Shown here in pieces: positions 24,046-36,160 of a stretch of DNA of 36,202 bases (the stretch's first letter is position 1; every line of letters begins with the position of its first letter). A program made the translations under genes and the position numbers. The stretch is from Streptococcus pseudopneumoniae (GTDB taxonomy: Bacteria > Bacillota > Bacilli > Lactobacillales > Streptococcaceae): the NCBI RefSeq assembly GCF_001072375.1, contig NZ_JVKV01000026.1, forward strand, positions 1-36,202, written 5' to 3'. The notes under the pieces are model-generated. The model searched no databases and was not told the origin of the DNA. It saw nothing but the letters and a program-made list of their open reading frames with translations.

Positions 24046-25365
24046 TTATCTAAATCCCATTTGGGCCAATTTATTTTGATAAGCTTTTTGGTCCACTCGA
24101 AGGGATTGACCACCGTATACATCAAAGTCGTCTACCCAGTCTCCAAGTTCTGGAACTGTCAATCTTTCAATACCATTCTGCGCACCTTCAAGGACTGATA
24201 AGCCATTGGTCAATAAGAAAGTATATGGAAGGTTTGTAGAGGTCATGGCGAATACTTTACCAAGAGCTTCCGAACCAGTGAAAAGTTTTGTCGGATCTTT
24301 AATTTGTTGTAAAACAGCAGTCATGACTTGTTGCTGTCTACGAGTACGGCCATAGTCCCCTTCATCATCATCACGGAAACGTGCATAGTTGAGAAGAGTC
24401 GAACCATTCATCTGTTGTTTCCCAGCTCGAATGGTTTGAGTCGGTGACTCAGTTTCCGTTGCGTGCAAGTCATCTCCTACAGTCGCTTCTGTAACTGGGA
24501 CCCCGTTTAGAGTTGAAAACTGAGCATCAATGGTCACACCATCAGGGAAAAGCGTATCAATGGCAGTCGCAAAGGCTTGGAAATCAACAAGGGCATAATA
24601 TTTGATGTCTAGATCAAAATTATCCTTGAGGACCTTGCGGACCATTTCAGCTCCTTGTTTACCTTCTTGTTCCCCTAATTCGTAGGCTAAGTTTAATTTA
24701 TGGTCGGTCTGTTTTTGACCATTGATGACTTGGCTATATCCATCAATATAGACCAAGTTATCACGCATAAAGCTAACGAGCTTCAATTTTTTATCTTTGC
24801 CACTTACATTCAGAACCATAATGGAATCTGTCCGTGTTTCTGCACTATTCTGTCCGATACGTCCATCCGTACCCAAAATAAGAATATTAACCCCATCACG
24901 CGTATCTTGTCCATTGAAGACTTCAACCTGAGCAGCTTTGGCATCTTTGGGCCCATTTGAGCTATTAGGATTCGCCGATTGGAATCCCTTTAAGAACATG
25001 ACGATCATTCCAACTGCTACACAAAGGAATAACATCCCTAACCAAGCAAATAAGCGTTTAAAACGAAAACCTCTTTTTTTCTTTTGCTTCTTAGCTTTTG
25101 GAACCTTTGTTTCCAGTTGAGCCCCACCACTACGGCGGCTAGAACGGCTACGATTAGCATAGGTTGGTAGGTCGATACCAGAGTCTGAAAGAAGTTGTTC
25201 TTTGACTTCTGGATTGAAAACTTCCGCTGAACCTTTTTGACCTTCTAACTTAGCATGTAAAAAGTCAAATTCTCTCTTTTCTTTTTCATTCAAATAATGA
25301 ATATTTTTCAAAAGATAGTCATATCTCAGTTTTTCATGGTGTGTCAAAGGATTCTCTCTAGTCAT
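24046..25365 (-). CDS. psr: LytR-CpsA-Psr (LCP) family cell-wall polymer ligase
   Basis: LCP enzymes transfer teichoic acids or capsule from undecaprenyl carriers to peptidoglycan on the outer face of the membrane. The 439-residue protein has a long Lys/Arg-rich cytoplasmic N-terminus (1-103), one transmembrane helix (about 104-126), and an extracellular LCP domain (about 155-395). The domain shows GTDGR (165-169), ETRTDSIMVLNVS (about 176-188), SFMRDN (about 198-203), HKLNLAYELG (about 222-231) and the arginine-rich RFRDDDEGDYGRTRRQQQV, the pyrophosphate- and metal-binding pattern of the family. It overlaps pheA by four bases and closes the aromatic operon. This position matches psr of S. 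pneumoniae. Its neighbour on the other side is the lic operon, whose products make the polymer such a ligase would attach. Confidence 0.9.
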   Translation of the reverse strand: MTRENPLTHHEKLRYDYLLKNIHYLNEKEKREFDFLHAKLEGQKGSAEVFNPEVKEQLLSDSGIDLPTYANRSRSSRRSGGAQLETKVPKAKKQKKKRGFRFKRLFAWLGMLFLCVAVGMIVMFLKGFQSANPNSSNGPKDAKAAQVEVFNGQDTRDGVNILILGTDGRIGQNSAETRTDSIMVLNVSGKDKKLKLVSFMRDNLVYIDGYSQVINGQKQTDHKLNLAYELGEQEGKQGAEMVRKVLKDNFDLDIKYYALVDFQAFATAIDTLFPDGVTIDAQFSTLNGVPVTEATVGDDLHATETESPTQTIRAGKQQMNGSTLLNYARFRDDDEGDYGRTRRQQQVMTAVLQQIKDPTKLFTGSEALGKVFAMTSTNLPYTFLLTNGLSVLEGAQNGIERLTVPELGDWVDDFDVYGGQSLRVDQKAYQNKLAQMGFR

Positions 25366-26206
25366 TCCTTCTCCTTTCCTTTATCCTGTATGGTATAGAT
25401 AGGATAAGCACCTAGTACTTTATACTGGATTCCAATCGTTTCTAGTTCTTTTTGAGCAAAATGGACCAGTTCTTTATCAGTATAAGCGACATCAATGATA
25501 AAAAAGTATTCGCCCAAGGCTGTTTTTAGGGGACGACTCTCAATTTTAGTCAAGTCAATCCCGCGCCATGCAAAGGTAGAAAGTGCTTTGTATAATGCAC
25601 CTGGAAGATTATCTGGCAAGGTCAAAGCTAGACTCATCTTTTCAGAACCTGGACTCAAGGGGATTTGTGGTAATTTAAGTCCCAAAACCCAAAAACGAGT
25701 AAAATTGGCTTCCATTTCTTGAATATCTTGAGCGATCAGCTTTAAACCATATTCCTCTGCAGAACTTCTTGGGGCAATCGCCGCAAATGGTTGATTAGGA
25801 TGCTCAGAAACATAGCGCGCAGCGTAGGCTGTACTGGCAGTGACTTCCAGTTGCGCATCTGGATAATGCTCGTCAATAAATTTCTTCCCTTGTGCCAATG
25901 CTTGTGGGTGAGAAAAGATTTTCTCAATTTTAGATTGCCTTGGCACTGCCATCAATTGTTGGTGGATTGGCTGAACAATCTCTGCCACAGCTTGAATGCG
26001 AGCCTGGTGGAAAAGATAGTCCAGAGTCTCATGAACACTACCTTCAATGGAATTTTCAACCGGCACTACTGAATAGTCTACCAATCTCTGTTCATAGGCT
26101 TTGATAACGTCTGTAATATTTGAAAATGGCTCCAGTTCCTCATGAGGAAAAGCCGTTTGCACCACATGGTGCGAAAAAGATCCTTTGGGACCTAAATAGG
26201 CAATTT

Positions 26207-26210
<4 letters not shown>
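25362..26210 (-). CDS. pheA: Prephenate dehydratase
   Basis: Converts prephenate to phenylpyruvate, the committed phenylalanine step. The 282-residue protein is the monofunctional form: catalytic domain about 1-180, starting MKIAYLGPKGSFSHHVV and including VPVENSIEGSVHETLDYLF (about 56-74) and a TRFWVLG segment (about 166-172), then a C-terminal ACT domain (about 190-270) with the ESRP motif (KIESRPLKTALGEYFF) that senses phenylalanine. There is no chorismate mutase domain. It overlaps aroK and psr by four bases on each side, so translation is coupled. Confidence 0.95.
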
Positions 26211-28387
<2,177 letters not shown>

Positions 28388-28398
28388 AATTGTCCTCC

Positions 28399-29502
28399 TT
28401 ATTTAATAACGACTGTGTAATTCGTATTTTCTGTAATGACTTGCTCAGCACGTTTTAAATCCTGAGCATTCTTAAAGGAAATCTGCAGAATACCGTGAAT
28501 ATCTTCACGGTTTTCCTCATTGATATGGATATTGACCAAGGAAGTTCCTCTTAGCAATTCCAAGATGCGCAAGATAACATCTTCCTCATCGGGAACATCG
28601 ACATAGAGGTCATAAGAACTGTCAACACCGCCACGTTTATGGATTTCCATAGCTTGGCGTTGCTCCCGCGCTTGATTGAAAAAGTTCCAGATTTGGTTTT
28701 CATCACCCTTACTAATAGCTTGTCCAACCTCATCTAAACGTTGCTTGAAATCCTCGATGCGTTCAATAATAGTTTCTCGATTGGATAAGAGGATAGAAGT
28801 CCACATTCCTGGCTCACTTTCGGCGATTCGAGTCATATCACGGAAACCACCTGCCGCAAAACGTCGGGCCATCTCATGCTCTTCAGCATAACTAGCAGTT
28901 TGTTCCATCAAACCTGATGCTAAGATATGAGGAAAATGACTGATCTGAGAAGTCACTCTGTCATGCTCTTCAGCATCGATTTCAATGAAACGAGCGTGCA
29001 AACCTGACAGCAAGTCCTTCATTTCTTCGAGCGTGTCTGGAGTCGTTAAGCTCGAAGGCGTGAAGATATAGTAGGCATTTTCAAAAAGATTAACATCTGC
29101 AGAGGCCGCTCCTGTCTTATGACTACCTGCCATAGGATGCGCTCCAACAAAGCGAACGGGCTTATCTGCAAAATACTTCTCTGCTGTAGCCACAATAGCT
29201 GACTTGGTCGATCCAGCATCGGAAATAATGACACCTTCTTTCAAATCCAAGTTAGCCAATTCCTTGATAAAGGCAAGGGTTTGCTTGATGGGCAAGGCCA
29301 GAATGATAATATCTGCTAGTGGAGCAAAACTGGCAAAATCATCCGTCGCACGATCAATCATTCCTCGCTCCAAGGCAATATCTCTAGATGCCTGACTGCG
29401 ATTGTATCCTAAAATTTCATAATCAGGATGATACCTCTTGATTCCCAGTGCCATGGAAGCACCAATCAAACCTAGTCCTGCAATATAGATGGTTTTTGCC
29501 AT
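28399..29502 (-). CDS. tyrA: Prephenate dehydrogenase
   Basis: Oxidatively decarboxylates prephenate to 4-hydroxyphenylpyruvate with NAD, the tyrosine branch. The 367-residue protein has an N-terminal Rossmann fold ([14 protein letters not shown] at about 7-20; ILALPIKQT about 71-79; [14 protein letters not shown] about 118-131), a helical dimerisation region with the conserved [19 protein letters not shown] (about 179-197), and a C-terminal ACT-type domain (about 293-367; [20 protein letters not shown]) for allosteric control. It is spaced nine bases after aroC and 11 bases before ylbF. Confidence 0.95.
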   Translation of the reverse strand: MAKTIYIAGLGLIGASMALGIKRYHPDYEILGYNRSQASRDIALERGMIDRATDDFASFAPLADIIILALPIKQTLAFIKELANLDLKEGVIISDAGSTKSAIVATAEKYFADKPVRFVGAHPMAGSHKTGAASADVNLFENAYYIFTPSSLTTPDTLEEMKDLLSGLHARFIEIDAEEHDRVTSQISHFPHILASGLMEQTASYAEEHEMARRFAAGGFRDMTRIAESEPGMWTSILLSNRETIIERIEDFKQRLDEVGQAISKGDENQIWNFFNQAREQRQAMEIHKRGGVDSSYDLYVDVPDEEDVILRILELLRGTSLVNIHINEENREDIHGILQISFKNAQDLKRAEQVITENTNYTVVIK

Positions 29503-29511
29503 AAGAACTCC

Positions 29512-30678
29512 TTAATAATTCTTTGTATACTCCCGATGTTTTGCAACAGCTTCTTTTAATTCTTCCATATTATCTGAGGAGAATTTCTCTAGAATTTCTT
29601 GGGCCAAGACCGTTGCTACGACTGCTTCCATAACGACACCAGCCGCTGGAAGAGCGGTTGGATCACTTCTCTCCACCGTTGCTTTATAAGGTTCATGGGT
29701 TTCAATATCAACGCTCATCAATGGTTTATAGAGGGTCGGGATAGGTTTCATAACCCCACGAACAATAATCGGTTGACCATTGGTCATACCACCTTCGAAA
29801 CCTCCAAGATTATTGGTACGACGAGTATAGCCATCTTCTGGTGACCAGAGGATTTCATCCATGACTTGGCTACCCTTGAGATAACCTGCTTTAAAGCCTA
29901 GTCCAAACTCCACACCCTTAAAGGCATTGATGGAGACAACCGCTTGAGCTAATCTTGCATCTAGTTTGCGATCCCATTGGACGTAGGAACCAAGACCTAC
30001 TGGAACGCCACCGACAACCGTTTCGACAACACCACCGATGGTATCACCATCGCGTTTGATTTGGTCAATATAGTCCTTGATCTCCTGCTCACGTTCTTGG
30101 TTAACGATAGAAACTTCTGACTGGGCAGCCAGTTTCTTAATCTCTGCGACTGTCAAGTTTTCTGGAACATCGATTTCCTTACCACCAAAAACAACAACAT
30201 GGTTAGCAATTTCTATATCAAGCTCAGCCAATAAACGCTTGGCCACAGCCCCGACTGCTACTCGCATAGTCGTTTCACGAGCAGATGAACGTTCTAGGGA
30301 ATTTCGCAAATCATCAAAGCGGTATTTGATGCCCCCAACCAAGTCTGCGTGACCTGGGCGAGGATGAGTGATTTTTCGTTTACTTTTAAGTTTATCTTCA
30401 ATATCCTCGGCAGACATGATATCTAGCCATTTTTGGTGGTCTTTGTTAATGACATCCATGGTAATGGGAGCCCCTGTCGTCTTCCCGTGGCGAACGCCAG
30501 AAGTAAAGACAACCTGATCACTCTCAATCTTCATGCGGCCACCACGGCCGTAGCCACCTTGACGACGTTTGAGATCCTCATTGATATCCTCGGCAGTCAA
30601 AGGAAGGCCTGCTGGGATTCCTTCAATAATTGCTGTCAGACGAGGACCGTGTGATTCTCCTGCTGTTAAATATCTCAT
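29512..30678 (-). CDS. aroC: Chorismate synthase
   Basis: Makes chorismate from EPSP with reduced FMN as cofactor. The 388-residue protein has all three family signatures: [18 protein letters not shown] (about 7-24), [17 protein letters not shown] (about 38-54, FMN/EPSP-binding arginines), and the [13 protein letters not shown] (about 106-118) and [17 protein letters not shown] (about 130-146) blocks; [18 protein letters not shown] lies near the end. It is the monofunctional bacterial type, depending on an external flavin reductase. It sits nine bases from each neighbour in the operon. Confidence 0.96.
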   Translation of the reverse strand: MRYLTAGESHGPRLTAIIEGIPAGLPLTAEDINEDLKRRQGGYGRGGRMKIESDQVVFTSGVRHGKTTGAPITMDVINKDHQKWLDIMSAEDIEDKLKSKRKITHPRPGHADLVGGIKYRFDDLRNSLERSSARETTMRVAVGAVAKRLLAELDIEIANHVVVFGGKEIDVPENLTVAEIKKLAAQSEVSIVNQEREQEIKDYIDQIKRDGDTIGGVVETVVGGVPVGLGSYVQWDRKLDARLAQAVVSINAFKGVEFGLGFKAGYLKGSQVMDEILWSPEDGYTRRTNNLGGFEGGMTNGQPIIVRGVMKPIPTLYKPLMSVDIETHEPYKATVERSDPTALPAAGVVMEAVVATVLAQEILEKFSSDNMEELKEAVAKHREYTKNY

Positions 30679-30687
30679 ACATTCTCC

Positions 30688-31755
30688 TTATTTTACCAAG
30701 TAATCTTTCATTTCTTCAAGAGAAACTGGGTGAATGGTAGCTGAACCAAGCTCTGGTACCAAAACTAACTTCATGGTATTTCCACTCGCTTTTTTGTCAT
30801 GAGTCAAAGCATGATAAAGCTTGTCAAGGTCCCAGTTTTCGTACTCAACTGGCAATCCAAACTTCAGACACATTTCTCGGATAGACTGAGTGATTCCAGC
30901 TGGCATGAGCCCTTTTTCTTCAGCTACCTTAGAGATCTGAACCATTCCCATAGCTACTGCCTCACCGTGCATGACACGCCCATAACCAGCAGTTGCCTCA
31001 ATAGCATGGCCAATTGTGTGACCAAAATTAAGATAAAGGCGGACACCGTTGTCCAATTCATCTTCAACTACCATCTTGCGCTTCACCTGACAAGAATGCT
31101 CAATCAAACTCTCTGCATGTTCCAAAATGCTTTCCACAGAACCGTCCATTTCAGATAATAGGTTCCAGAGCTCTGGATCTTCGATGAGGCCATACTTGAT
31201 GACTTCACCCATTCCTTCAATCAACTCTCTCTTCCCTAAGGTTTCAAGAACAGTCGGGTCAATCAAAACACCATCAGGCTGGGCAAAAGTTCCTACCATA
31301 TTCTTGGCAAAAGGGGTGTTAACTCCAGTTTTTCCACCGATAGAGGAATCAACCTGGGCAGTCAAACTAGTTGGAATTTGAACGAAATGAACTCCTCGCA
31401 TATAGGTTGAGGCTACAAAGCCAGCTAAGTCTCCGACCACTCCGCCACCAAGTGCAACGATGCCATCACTACGAGTTAAACCTTGCTTAACTAAGAATTC
31501 ATAGACTTTCTGAACAGTAGTCAGATTTTTTCGTTCTTCACCCTCTAGAAAGTCAAAAACTGCCACTTGAAAACCAGCATCCTCCAAGCTCAATTTGACC
31601 TTTTCTGCATAGAGGGAAGCCACACGGTTATCCGTAACGATAACCACTTTTTGTGGTTGCCAAAGTTCCCGCAACCATTTTCCTGCTTGAGACAAGCATC
31701 CTTTTTCAATCTGAATATCATAAGGATGGTGGGGAAGGTCTATTTTGATTTTCAT
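30688..31755 (-). CDS. aroB: 3-dehydroquinate synthase
   Basis: Cyclises DAHP to 3-dehydroquinate using NAD and a divalent metal. The 355-residue protein has the nucleotide-binding [19 protein letters not shown] (about 104-122), [20 protein letters not shown] (about 127-146), the metal ligand glutamate in GMGEVIKYG (about 181-189) and the metal histidines in [12 protein letters not shown] (about 243-254) and [10 protein letters not shown] (about 262-271). No DAHP synthase gene is present in the window. Spaced nine bases from aroC and 16 bases from aroE. Confidence 0.96.
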   Translation of the reverse strand: MKIKIDLPHHPYDIQIEKGCLSQAGKWLRELWQPQKVVIVTDNRVASLYAEKVKLSLEDAGFQVAVFDFLEGEERKNLTTVQKVYEFLVKQGLTRSDGIVALGGGVVGDLAGFVASTYMRGVHFVQIPTSLTAQVDSSIGGKTGVNTPFAKNMVGTFAQPDGVLIDPTVLETLGKRELIEGMGEVIKYGLIEDPELWNLLSEMDGSVESILEHAESLIEHSCQVKRKMVVEDELDNGVRLYLNFGHTIGHAIEATAGYGRVMHGEAVAMGMVQISKVAEEKGLMPAGITQSIREMCLKFGLPVEYENWDLDKLYHALTHDKKASGNTMKLVLVPELGSATIHPVSLEEMKDYLVK

Positions 31756-31771
31756 AGCAGTTCTCCTTTTT

Positions 31772-32629
31772 TCATTTTTGATACTTTTGTTTTAGTAATT
31801 CCCAGATTTGATCGGTTGGCATTTCCTTACCTGTCCATAACTGAAAAGCTTCCGCAGCTTGGTAAAGCAACATGCCTAGGCCATTAACAGCGTGATTGTC
31901 CTGGTTTCTTGCCCACTTTAGAAATGGTGTTTCAAAGGGTTGATAAATCACATCTGCTACCAAGAGCTTTTCTGGTAAAACGATGCTTATTGGGATTGGC
32001 AGAGATACTCCATCCATACCAACACTAGTCGCATTTACCAGTAAATCCGAATCAGTTATCCTTGCTTGCAGTTCAGAAACATCTTCTAAAGCAAATAAAT
32101 CTGCTTTAAACCCTGTTTCATTTTGTAATTTTTCTAAGTAAGGTCTTGTTTTTTCTATTGAACCCGAACGAACAAAGACAGAAACCTGACTGACTCCATC
32201 CAAGATTGCCTGCGCCAAAATTGCCTTGGCTGCACCGCCTGCTCCTAACAAGACCATTCTTTTCCCAGATATTTTAAAAGAAGGCAAGCTCTTAAAGAAT
32301 CCCTTGCCATCTGTGTTATATCCGATTAAAGTTCCTTCTCGATTCACCACTGTATTGACAGCACCAATCAAACGAGCCGCTTCACTCAATTGATCCAAAT
32401 AAGGAATCACCTGCTCCTTGTAGGGCATAGAAAGATTGATTCCAAACATCTGGTAACGACGAATGTTGGCAACTGTTTCTGCCAAGTCTGTTCCTTCTAT
32501 CTCCCAAGCAAGATAAACCCCATTGGTATGAGTTGCCTCAAAAGCTCTGTTGTGAATGAAAGGTGAAATGGAGTGTTTGATAGGATTGGCGACTACAGCT
32601 GCTAAACGTGTGTAGCCATCAATCTTCAT
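31772..32629 (-). CDS. aroE: Shikimate dehydrogenase
   Basis: Reduces 3-dehydroshikimate to shikimate with NADPH. The 285-residue protein carries the shikimate-binding [13 protein letters not shown] (about 16-28), the catalytic Lys in [10 protein letters not shown] (about 65-74), the NADP-binding [10 protein letters not shown] (about 128-137), NATSVGMDG (about 198-206) and a [18 protein letters not shown] helix near the end (about 250-267). It overlaps aroD by 11 bases, giving coupled translation. Confidence 0.95.
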   Translation of the reverse strand: MKIDGYTRLAAVVANPIKHSISPFIHNRAFEATHTNGVYLAWEIEGTDLAETVANIRRYQMFGINLSMPYKEQVIPYLDQLSEAARLIGAVNTVVNREGTLIGYNTDGKGFFKSLPSFKISGKRMVLLGAGGAAKAILAQAILDGVSQVSVFVRSGSIEKTRPYLEKLQNETGFKADLFALEDVSELQARITDSDLLVNATSVGMDGVSLPIPISIVLPEKLLVADVIYQPFETPFLKWARNQDNHAVNGLGMLLYQAAEAFQLWTGKEMPTDQIWELLKQKYQK

Positions 32630-33296
32630 TTAGTATCTCCCTAATTTTTTTCATGCTAGAAAGTGAAATCTGTCCTGGAGCACTGGCTTCGTCCAGACTT
32701 GCAAAAGACCAGCTAGAACCCGTCACATCTGAAGTAATACGAGAAACCTTGCCCACTTTCCCCATAGAAATCGTCACATATTCTTGTTCTGGGTTCAGTG
32801 TTTTAAAGCCACGTGTAAAGTTCATAAGGTCCAATACATCTTGTTCTGTATGAGCCATAACCGATACTTTAACCACTTTGGGCGTTAGGCTGGTAAGCTC
32901 GGATAAGATTTCCATCATATTTTCTGGAGTTTCTTGGAAATTATGATAACTCAAGACTAGATTTGGAAAATCAAGCATCTCTTCAAAAACATCCTTGTGA
33001 GAAAAATACTCAAAATCAATGTATTCTGGTTGGTAGAGTTGAGCTACATCTTTGATAATTTGTACATACTCCGCCGAATCCAAATCGATCTCGCCTCCCT
33101 CAGCACGAGTTCGTAGGGTAAAGAGGAGTTCGCGACCTGCAAATTTTTCAAAAATAGCTGGAGCTACCTGTAAAATAGCTTCCTTAGGTAGGAAGTCGGC
33201 ACGCCACTCAATGATATCAGCATCGATATACCGCATGGCATCGATTCCTTGCGCCTCTTCTAAACTCTTTGGCATTACTGAAACGACTAATTTCAT
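32619..33296 (-). CDS. aroD: Type I 3-dehydroquinate dehydratase
   Basis: Dehydrates 3-dehydroquinate to 3-dehydroshikimate through a Schiff base. The 225-residue TIM-barrel enzyme shows [10 protein letters not shown] (about 28-37), [10 protein letters not shown] (about 59-68), the catalytic histidine in [10 protein letters not shown] (about 114-123), the Schiff-base lysine in VVKVSVMAH (about 140-148), [11 protein letters not shown] (about 182-192) and the closing [19 protein letters not shown] (about 198-216). It overlaps the upstream methyltransferase by four bases (ATGA) and aroE by 11. Confidence 0.95.
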   Translation of the reverse strand: MKLVVSVMPKSLEEAQGIDAMRYIDADIIEWRADFLPKEAILQVAPAIFEKFAGRELLFTLRTRAEGGEIDLDSAEYVQIIKDVAQLYQPEYIDFEYFSHKDVFEEMLDFPNLVLSYHNFQETPENMMEILSELTSLTPKVVKVSVMAHTEQDVLDLMNFTRGFKTLNPEQEYVTISMGKVGKVSRITSDVTGSSWSFASLDEASAPGQISLSSMKKIREILNED

Positions 33297-34456
33297 TTAG
33301 TTACCTTCATGCTAATCACCTTAAGGTAATTACTACTTTCATCTTTTGCATTGTAGACAAAGTCTGCTGGAAGTCCATATTTATTAAGAACCTGGTACTT
33401 TCTTCCTGCAAATCCTTTGTCGATTTGTTCTATAAATTTTTGACGGGAAACATTGGCAGCATTGGTGCTAGCAATGATTATACCTCCCGGATTTAAAATC
33501 TCTAAACTCTGGGAAATCAACTTGTGATAGTCCTTAGCTACAGAGAAAGTTTGCTTTTTATTACGGGCAAAGCTAGGTGGATCAAGAACGATCACATCAT
33601 AAGACAAGCCCTTACGTTTAGCGTATTTAAAGTATTCAAAGACATCCATAACAATGAAACGATGATTGTCAAGACTGAGTCCATTGGCATGAAAATGAGC
33701 TTCTGACAGTTCTCTGGAACGTTTGGCTAGATCTACAGAGGTTGTTTCACTAGCGCCTCCCATTGCTGCAGCAACTGAGAAAGCTGCTGTGTAGGAAAAC
33801 ATATTGAGTAAGGACTTGCCCATGGCTAAACCATCAACCAAGCTACCACGCACTTCATGTTGGTCCAAGAAGATGCCTGTCATAAAACCGTCGTGCATAA
33901 AGACTTGATAGAGAACTCCATTCTCAAGAACTGTAAAATTTTCTGGTGCTTCTTGACCATAGATATGGGCAGACTCATAGTCTAGACCTTTAAAACGAAT
34001 CTTTTCATAGGCACCTAAGACTTCAGGGAAAACCTGAGCAAAAGCTGCTAAAATCTCTTGGCGAAGTCCATAGATATAGGAGTTATACCATGAAAAAACA
34101 ACATAATCTCCATAGAGATCCAAAGTCATTCCACCAAAGCCATCGCCTTCTTGATTAAACAAACGAAAGGCAGTTGTCAACTCATCTTGATAGTAAGAAG
34201 AACGTTTTTGTTTGGCTTTTTCAAACAAACTTTCAAAGAATTTTTGGTTAAAAGAAAGCTTCTGGTTCGTTACAAACCAACCAATCCCCTTATTTTGACG
34301 AGATAAATAAGCCATGCCCAAAAACTGCTTGTTTTGACTAAATAACTCAACTTCTTGATCAGTTTCAGATAGTTCTGGAAAATCAATTTCCTCCAAAAGT
34401 ACTAGACCTTGGTTTAGTTTTTTTTCAACACGTCTACTGACGAATACTTTATTCAT
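33293..34456 (-). CDS. RlmI-like class I SAM-dependent rRNA methyltransferase
   Basis: The 387-residue protein resembles the RlmI/YccW family, which in E. coli makes m5C in 23S rRNA. It has an N-terminal RNA-binding region (about 1-100), the [20 protein letters not shown] segment (about 106-125), a FLDQHEVR turn, SAM-binding [20 protein letters not shown] (about 217-236) and the catalytic-loop [15 protein letters not shown] (about 297-311). The exact target base is not evident here. It is first in the aro operon and overlaps aroD by four bases. The promoter -10 is so close to the ATG that the message should have almost no 5' leader, and no ribosome site is present (see the promoter entry). 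A homologue sits at the same place in S. pneumoniae. Confidence 0.88.
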   Translation of the reverse strand: MNKVFVSRRVEKKLNQGLVLLEEIDFPELSETDQEVELFSQNKQFLGMAYLSRQNKGIGWFVTNQKLSFNQKFFESLFEKAKQKRSSYYQDELTTAFRLFNQEGDGFGGMTLDLYGDYVVFSWYNSYIYGLRQEILAAFAQVFPEVLGAYEKIRFKGLDYESAHIYGQEAPENFTVLENGVLYQVFMHDGFMTGIFLDQHEVRGSLVDGLAMGKSLLNMFSYTAAFSVAAAMGGASETTSVDLAKRSRELSEAHFHANGLSLDNHRFIVMDVFEYFKYAKRKGLSYDVIVLDPPSFARNKKQTFSVAKDYHKLISQSLEILNPGGIIIASTNAANVSRQKFIEQIDKGFAGRKYQVLNKYGLPADFVYNAKDESSNYLKVISMKVTK

Positions 34457-34463
34457 AAATACT

Positions 34464-34494
34464 ATTATAACAAATTTTGTGACAATTCACAAAA
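34464..34494 (-). promoter_or_regulatory. Promoter of the rRNA methyltransferase-aro operon with overlapping palindrome
   Basis: Leftward TTGTGA (34492-34487), 17 bases, TATAAT (34469-34464). Only seven bases separate the -10 from the ATG at 34456, so the transcript should begin at or next to the start codon. A perfect inverted repeat, TTTTGTGA and TCACAAAA with a four-base centre (34475-34494), covers the -35 and part of the spacer and is well placed for a repressor. It resembles a Rex-type site but its centre is two bases too short. Confidence 0.65.
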
Positions 34495-34631
34495 TAGAAA
34501 CTATTGATTCATCCATCATCTTGCCCTATCTGAGAGAATTTTTCCTCCCATTAGTCCTACTATTTTTCTTTTATAGTATTTCAACACTTCCAGTTGAAAA
34601 ATAGACATAAAATTCAAAGAGTTTAATTACA

Positions 34632-34647
34632 ACGCAAACGTTTGCGT
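34632..34647 (+). promoter_or_regulatory. LacI-family operator (MalR/CcpA type) upstream of the amylase
   Basis: ACGCAAACGTTTGCGT is a perfect 16-bp palindrome with the central CG of LacI/GalR-family operators. It overlaps the -35 hexamer (TTGCGT, 34642-34647) of the amylase promoter. The match is closer to maltose-regulator sites than to the usual catabolite element, but CcpA binding is also possible. Confidence 0.75.
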
Positions 34648-34696
34648 ATTCATTAGCTTTATGCTACAATAATTCTCATCACTGTAAGTAAGAGGA
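34642..34696 (+). promoter_or_regulatory. Promoter and ribosome site of the alpha-amylase gene
   Basis: TTGCGT (34642-34647), 17 bases, TACAAT (34665-34670), with TG at 34662-34663 making an extended -10. AGAGGA at 34691-34696 is the ribosome site, six bases before the ATG. Confidence 0.7.
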
Positions 34697-34702
34697 TCAA
34701 CT

Positions 34703-36154
34703 ATGAAGAATCAAACCCTAATGCAATATTTTGAGTGGTATCTGCCCCACGACGGTCAGCACTGGACACGCCTAGCTGACGACGCTGAACACCTAGCCAA
34801 CTTAGGTATTAGTCACATTTGGATGCCACCTGCTTTTAAAGCAACAAATGAAAAGGATGTTGGTTATGGCGTCTATGACTTGTTTGACCTTGGAGAATTT
34901 AATCAGAAGGGTACTGTACGTACCAAGTATGGCTTTAAAGAAGACTATCTTCATGCCATCCAAACTTTAAAATCTCATGGGATTCAACCAATGGCTGATA
35001 TCGTCTTAAATCATAAGGCAGCCGCTGACCATTTAGAATCTTTCCAAGTAATAGAAGTGGATCCAGAAGATCGAACTGTGGAACTAGGAGAACCTTTTAC
35101 CATCAATGGCTGGACTGGTTTTACCTTTGATGGACGACAAAACACCTACAATGACTTCCACTGGCACTGGTACCACTTTACTGGAACTGACTACGATGCT
35201 AAACGCCGTAAGTCTGGTATCTATCTGATACAAGGTGATAATAAAGGCTGGGCTCATGAGGAATTAGTCGACAATGAGAATGGCAATTACGACTATCTTA
35301 TGTATGCCGATCTAGATTTCAAACATCCTGAAGTGATACAAAATATTTACGACTGGGCAGATTGGTTTTTGGAAACGACTGGCGTAACAGGTTTCCGTTT
35401 GGATGCAGTTAAACACATTGACTCTTTCTTTATGCGCAACTTCATTCGCGATATCAAAGAAAAATATGGCCAAGATTTCTATGTCTTTGGAGAATTCTGG
35501 AATCCAGACAAGGAAGCAAATCTGGACTACCTTGAAAAGATTGAAGAGCGTTTTGATCTTGTCGATGTTCGCCTTCACCAAAATCTCTTTGAAGCAAGCA
35601 AGGCTGGAGAAGACTATGATTTAACAACCATCTTTGAGGATAGTCTAGTACAACTCAATCCAGACCGAGCTGTAACCTTTGTCGATAACCATGATACTCA
35701 ACGTGGCCAAGCTCTTGAATCCACTGTTGAAGAATGGTTTAAACCAGCAGCCTATGCCCTCATTCTTTTGCGTGAGCAGGGGCTCCCATGTGTCTTTTAT
35801 GGAGACTACTATGGTATTTCTGGTCAATATGCTCAAGAAGACTTCAAGGATGTCCTCGACCGTTTGCTAGCTATCCGAAAAGAGTTGGCTTATGGAGAGC
35901 AAACGGACTACTTTGATGACCCTAATTGTATCGGTTGGGTCCGTTCAGGAGCTGAGAATCAATCGCCACTTGCCATCGTGATTTCTAATGCCCAAGCAAA
36001 CTCTAAAACTATGTTCGTCGGTCAAGAATGGGCTGACCAAACCTTTGTTGATTTGCTTGGTAACCATCCTGACCAAGTAACCATCAATGCTGAAGGTTAT
36101 GGAGATTTCCCAGTTACAGAACGCTCTCTTAGTGTCTGGGGACTGGCTAACTAA
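34703..36154 (+). CDS. Cytoplasmic alpha-amylase (glycoside hydrolase family 13)
   Basis: Hydrolyses alpha-1,4 bonds in starch, glycogen or maltodextrins. The 483-residue protein starts MKNQTLMQYFEWYLPHDGQH with no signal peptide, so it acts in the cytosol on imported or stored glucans. The four family-13 motifs are seen: DIVLNH (about 99-104), GFRLDAVKH with the nucleophile Asp (about 230-238), FGEFW with the acid/base Glu (about 260-264) and FVDNHDTQ (about 325-332). Resemblance is to the liquefying Bacillus-type and cytoplasmic AmyS/AmyA enzymes (subfamily 5). It is transcribed rightward alone, away from the aro operon, and controlled by the palindromic operator over its -35. A BOX repeat begins just after the stop. 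Confidence 0.94.
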   Translation: MKNQTLMQYFEWYLPHDGQHWTRLADDAEHLANLGISHIWMPPAFKATNEKDVGYGVYDLFDLGEFNQKGTVRTKYGFKEDYLHAIQTLKSHGIQPMADIVLNHKAAADHLESFQVIEVDPEDRTVELGEPFTINGWTGFTFDGRQNTYNDFHWHWYHFTGTDYDAKRRKSGIYLIQGDNKGWAHEELVDNENGNYDYLMYADLDFKHPEVIQNIYDWADWFLETTGVTGFRLDAVKHIDSFFMRNFIRDIKEKYGQDFYVFGEFWNPDKEANLDYLEKIEERFDLVDVRLHQNLFEASKAGEDYDLTTIFEDSLVQLNPDRAVTFVDNHDTQRGQALESTVEEWFKPAAYALILLREQGLPCVFYGDYYGISGQYAQEDFKDVLDRLLAIRKELAYGEQTDYFDDPNCIGWVRSGAENQSPLAIVISNAQANSKTMFVGQEWADQTFVDLLGNHPDQVTINAEGYGDFPVTERSLSVWGLAN

Positions 36155-36160
36155 TCAATT

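Noticed and set aside
34475..34494. Palindrome read as a Rex (redox) operator.
   Set aside because: The half-sites TTGTGA/TCACAA fit, but Rex sites have six bases between them and this has four. Kept only as an unassigned palindrome.
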